38,419 nucleotides of DNA from Trichinella spiralis (taxonomy: Eukaryota; Nematoda; Enoplea; Trichinellida; Trichinellidae), in assembly GCA_000181795.3 (NCBI GenBank), contig CM012955.1, forward strand, positions 258,811 through 297,229, read 5' to 3'. A program made the translations under genes and the position numbers. The notes beneath the pieces were generated by a model. That model was not told the DNA's origin. It worked only from the letters and a program-made list of their open reading frames with translations, and did not search any database. Shown piece after piece: positions 35,703 through 38,419 of this stretch (within the stretch, counting starts at the first letter, position 1; each line of letters begins with the position of its first letter).

Positions 35703-35708
35703 AATAAA
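35703..35708 (+). terminator. Candidate poly(A) signal
   Basis: AATAAA 73 bases after the TAA at 35630. It would serve the putative gene ending there. Confidence 0.3.
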
Positions 35709-37204
35709 CAATTTGTTGCCGACAAACTGCAGCTGGTAAATAATAAGTTCCATTTGATGATGAACTGTACAGATTGAATTCTTTGATGCAAATAATTTTC
35801 ACAAAAGACCAAAACAGATAAATTAATCAAATGTATCGTGTGGAAGGATTTTTTTATCGACTTTTGCACTGAACTTTCACAATTAAGTTTATTTGAAAAA
35901 TGAACACCAACTAGGTTCGAAAATTATTTAAGAAAATAAATGTTACAAAATCTGATGATCAAGTGTCATTTTTTACTAGTTAATGACGTGGAAGTAGACA
36001 TCGGTGTCTGTATAAATGTCGGCATAGAGTAAAAGAAAGATCACTTCAATCAATTTATGCAATGTTCCAAATCATCGAAACAAAACTGTTTTCAAATGTA
36101 CATTTTATAAAAATTATATAAGTTTCAACTGCAACATTTTGCGTTTTAATTTGTCAAAATCTACATCGTCGAAATGTTTACGCCCAAAAGAACTATTGAA
36201 ATTTTGAAATTAAAACTTCTTATGGAATGATCATGGAACAGAGCGAATAGTTGCTCAGTTAACTGCGTTTCAAAACTATACATGCTGAAAAAACAAGATA
36301 GAACGATTAATCTTTACATAATACCTGAATTACCTTCATACTATATAACATAGAATAAAAATAGTTGCTTAATAATTACATCTAAATTGATAAAACTTTC
36401 TATTTAAAATTCCAGTGCAAATCAGATTCCAGCTTCAAAACAGAAATTCGTTGCTGTAGGAAATGGATTATTCAGGTACAATTTAGCTGGGGATCAATTT
36501 AAAACTCTAATTTGACAGACGAAAGCAAAATAAAATAATATTTTACATGTATTTTCGCTTCCTGTTATCTATAATGCGTTATTTCTTTTCTAAAGTTATT
36601 ACCCAGCTATCAGATAAACTACCACACTAGACACTGCATCAAAATGAATTCTAACACTTCCATCACCACAGATACATACGAATTTGTTTGGAGCAACGTC
36701 CACCAAACATACACAATGGACAGGGTCATTGTGTAATGAGAAGTGTTTATATGTTTGGCAAAGCTTCAATAAATTTTCTCCTCAAACCGAGGGCATTAAG
36801 TAAATAAAGAGCAATGAAAAATCTACAGTAGTCATATTTATCAGCAGAAATGAATAAAATAAAAATTTGCATGCAAGGTCGTTGGCTTTGTTGACATAGA
36901 AATCATTTCAGTTTGAGGCTGTCCGTGGATGGTAGCTCAGCGTTTCGATTGGAAAATTGGCTGAAGACAAACATTGAAGCCAAACACTATTTTTGCTTTT
37001 TATTCATTATTATTTTTTGGAATAATTTCTGAAAAATAATTTTTTAATGATCATTCAAAGACAATGAACATTAACGATTAGAAAATGGCGCATTTAGCAG
37101 TAAGTGCTAGTTTTTTTTTATTTTTAAGTCTTAATCACTTAAAAATGCAATTGAGAATCGATATTGAGCAGAATTTCTCAGTGTATTCTCTATGAAGATT
37201 TCTC
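35709..37204. other. Intergenic DNA
   Basis: A/T-rich, with no open frame over 60 codons and no recognised motif. A TAGCTCAGC at about 36933 resembles a tRNA A box, but no B box or stems follow. Confidence 0.5.
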
Positions 37205-37877
37205 AACATGAGGTGACTGACTTAATAAACGCCAAATTTCCGTACAATTCAGTTTGATTAAATACACCCTGTACGGATTGTTTATCTACAATAAAAATAT
37301 CGTCTTTCGAAAATCACCTTTGCAGTAGCTAACGTGCACTTTCCAATTGACCATAAGCAAGCTTTTGCCCGAAAATTGTTCACTTAAAAATTAGCTTCAT
37401 TTCAGCTACTTGGTTTTCTGACTTAAGAAAATTTTCAGATATACATAGGTGTGTTTTGTTTAAGTCAATTTTGTTTTGTTAATGCGTTTTTTGTCAGATA
37501 GTTTATATTTTGACTGGAATTTAAATATATAGGTCATTTTTGAATTTTTAAATAGATAAATGTTTTCCTAATGGTAGAAATTAACAGTGCATTTCTTCTG
37601 TCCATATTGCAACGCGGCTTAGCAAAGAATTTATCTTCAGCCAAAAGTTCTAACGCACTAAAAACCGGTTTCTAACGCTGCATTATGCAAATAACTATCG
37701 CTATAACGCGCCTTATCATCAGTAAGGGTGCGTTTGTTTGTTTAATTTACGTGCCAATTAGTAGCATCGTTGAACGTTCTCTGAGTTCATTATAGCGTTA
37801 AATAGCCGCTGAAGTCGGTTTGCAGAATTACTGACAAGTATTCCATTTTTCTGATTTTATTTTTTTAAAACTTTTTA
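37205..37877 (+). repeat. Dispersed repeat, right copy
   Basis: The clean copy of the repeat at the left edge, in opposite orientation. It holds no open frame over 60 codons. Inner and outer limits are set only by where similarity to the left copy fades or where the left copy runs out at base 1, so the real element may extend further right. Confidence 0.75.
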
Positions 37878-38419
37878 TACTCATTGTGTAAACAGTTATT
37901 TTTTAATTAGACAGCACTTAATGATTATATTTGTTGTAATTCTACTTTGTGATAAAGTGAGGATAGTTTTGATTTAATATCATTATTGCAGGTTTAAAGA
38001 ATGGAGCAAAGAAAATGTGAAAACACGGACGGCACGAAGCAGAACAAGAGAAGGTAAAAGGTAAATGCAATTTCTTGTGCATCTGTGAAGCAGGGCTAAG
38101 GATACTTTGAAAGGGTGAAGTTATTCCTTAGTTTAAGAAATTACCCAAGTTTGTTGTATGTAATATATAAGTAAGATATTTTTCACTGTAAAACTGTTCT
38201 TTTTGATTTTCATATTAAGATTAAGTATGACTTCATCTTTAGACAGATTGAAAGTTAATTAACTTTATTATCACTATATATTATTTTTTCAAATTTTGCA
38301 GCATCACAGACATTTGGTAAATTACTTTTTTTGGTTCATTAACTTTGTTTGTCAGCATACGCAGCGAATGTGCTTATATTTTCGTGAAAACATATTGCGA
38401 TAAGTTCCATTTATGTAGG
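37878..38419. other. A/T-rich DNA to the window end
   Basis: No gene seen. It could still belong to the repeat, since the left copy is cut by the window start. Confidence 0.4.

Noticed and set aside
36925-36970. tRNA-like A box TAGCTCAGC
   Set aside because: No B box at the right distance and no acceptor or anticodon stem can be folded.

Overview
The window is AT-rich animal DNA from an intron-bearing, gene-dense genome. Most introns are short (roughly 50-100 bases, GT...AG, often ending TTTTCAG), intergenic DNA is very AT-rich, and simple repeats are common. A nematode is the best guess. The synaptobrevin core around [13 protein letters not shown] reads like the nematode protein as I recall it, and several genes have an AG acceptor just before the ATG, as expected of trans-spliced or 5'-UTR-spliced nematode transcripts. 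I cannot name the species.

Six conserved genes can be rebuilt exon by exon with consistent phases. From left to right they are: a protein disulfide isomerase of the PDIA3/ERp57 type (+, 3117-5650, C-terminal KEEL); mitochondrial sulfide:quinone oxidoreductase (+, 8561-11057); the APC/C subunit CDC27/APC3 (-, 15361-11565); Integrator subunit 5 (+, 17160-22054); a ZIP-family (SLC39A1-3 type) metal transporter (+, 23692-28041); and neuronal synaptobrevin/VAMP (+, 32415-33728, with two alternative C-terminal exons). A seventh, unnamed zinc-finger protein (-, 30960-28878) is also complete. A 224-codon open frame at 6776-7450 may be another gene. Weak coding-like segments lie at 22540-22638 and between about 34.27 and 35.63 kb.

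These are housekeeping and neuronal host genes, each with its own promoter, and I see no operon or shared pathway. Strand changes make two convergent pairs (SQOR/CDC27 and ZIP/zinc finger) and two divergent pairs (CDC27/INTS5 and zinc finger/synaptobrevin).

Both ends of the window carry the same dispersed repeat in opposite orientation (about 1-665 and 37205-37877). The first 427 bases look like that repeat spoiled by sequencing or assembly error, so apparent genes there should be ignored. I found no CRISPR array, rRNA, convincing tRNA, retroelement, Polinton or prokaryote-like system, and nothing I would call a new biological system. The most interesting signals are the split start codon and alternative tail of synaptobrevin, the ER-stress-type elements before the PDI gene, and the inverted repeat pair with its degraded left copy.
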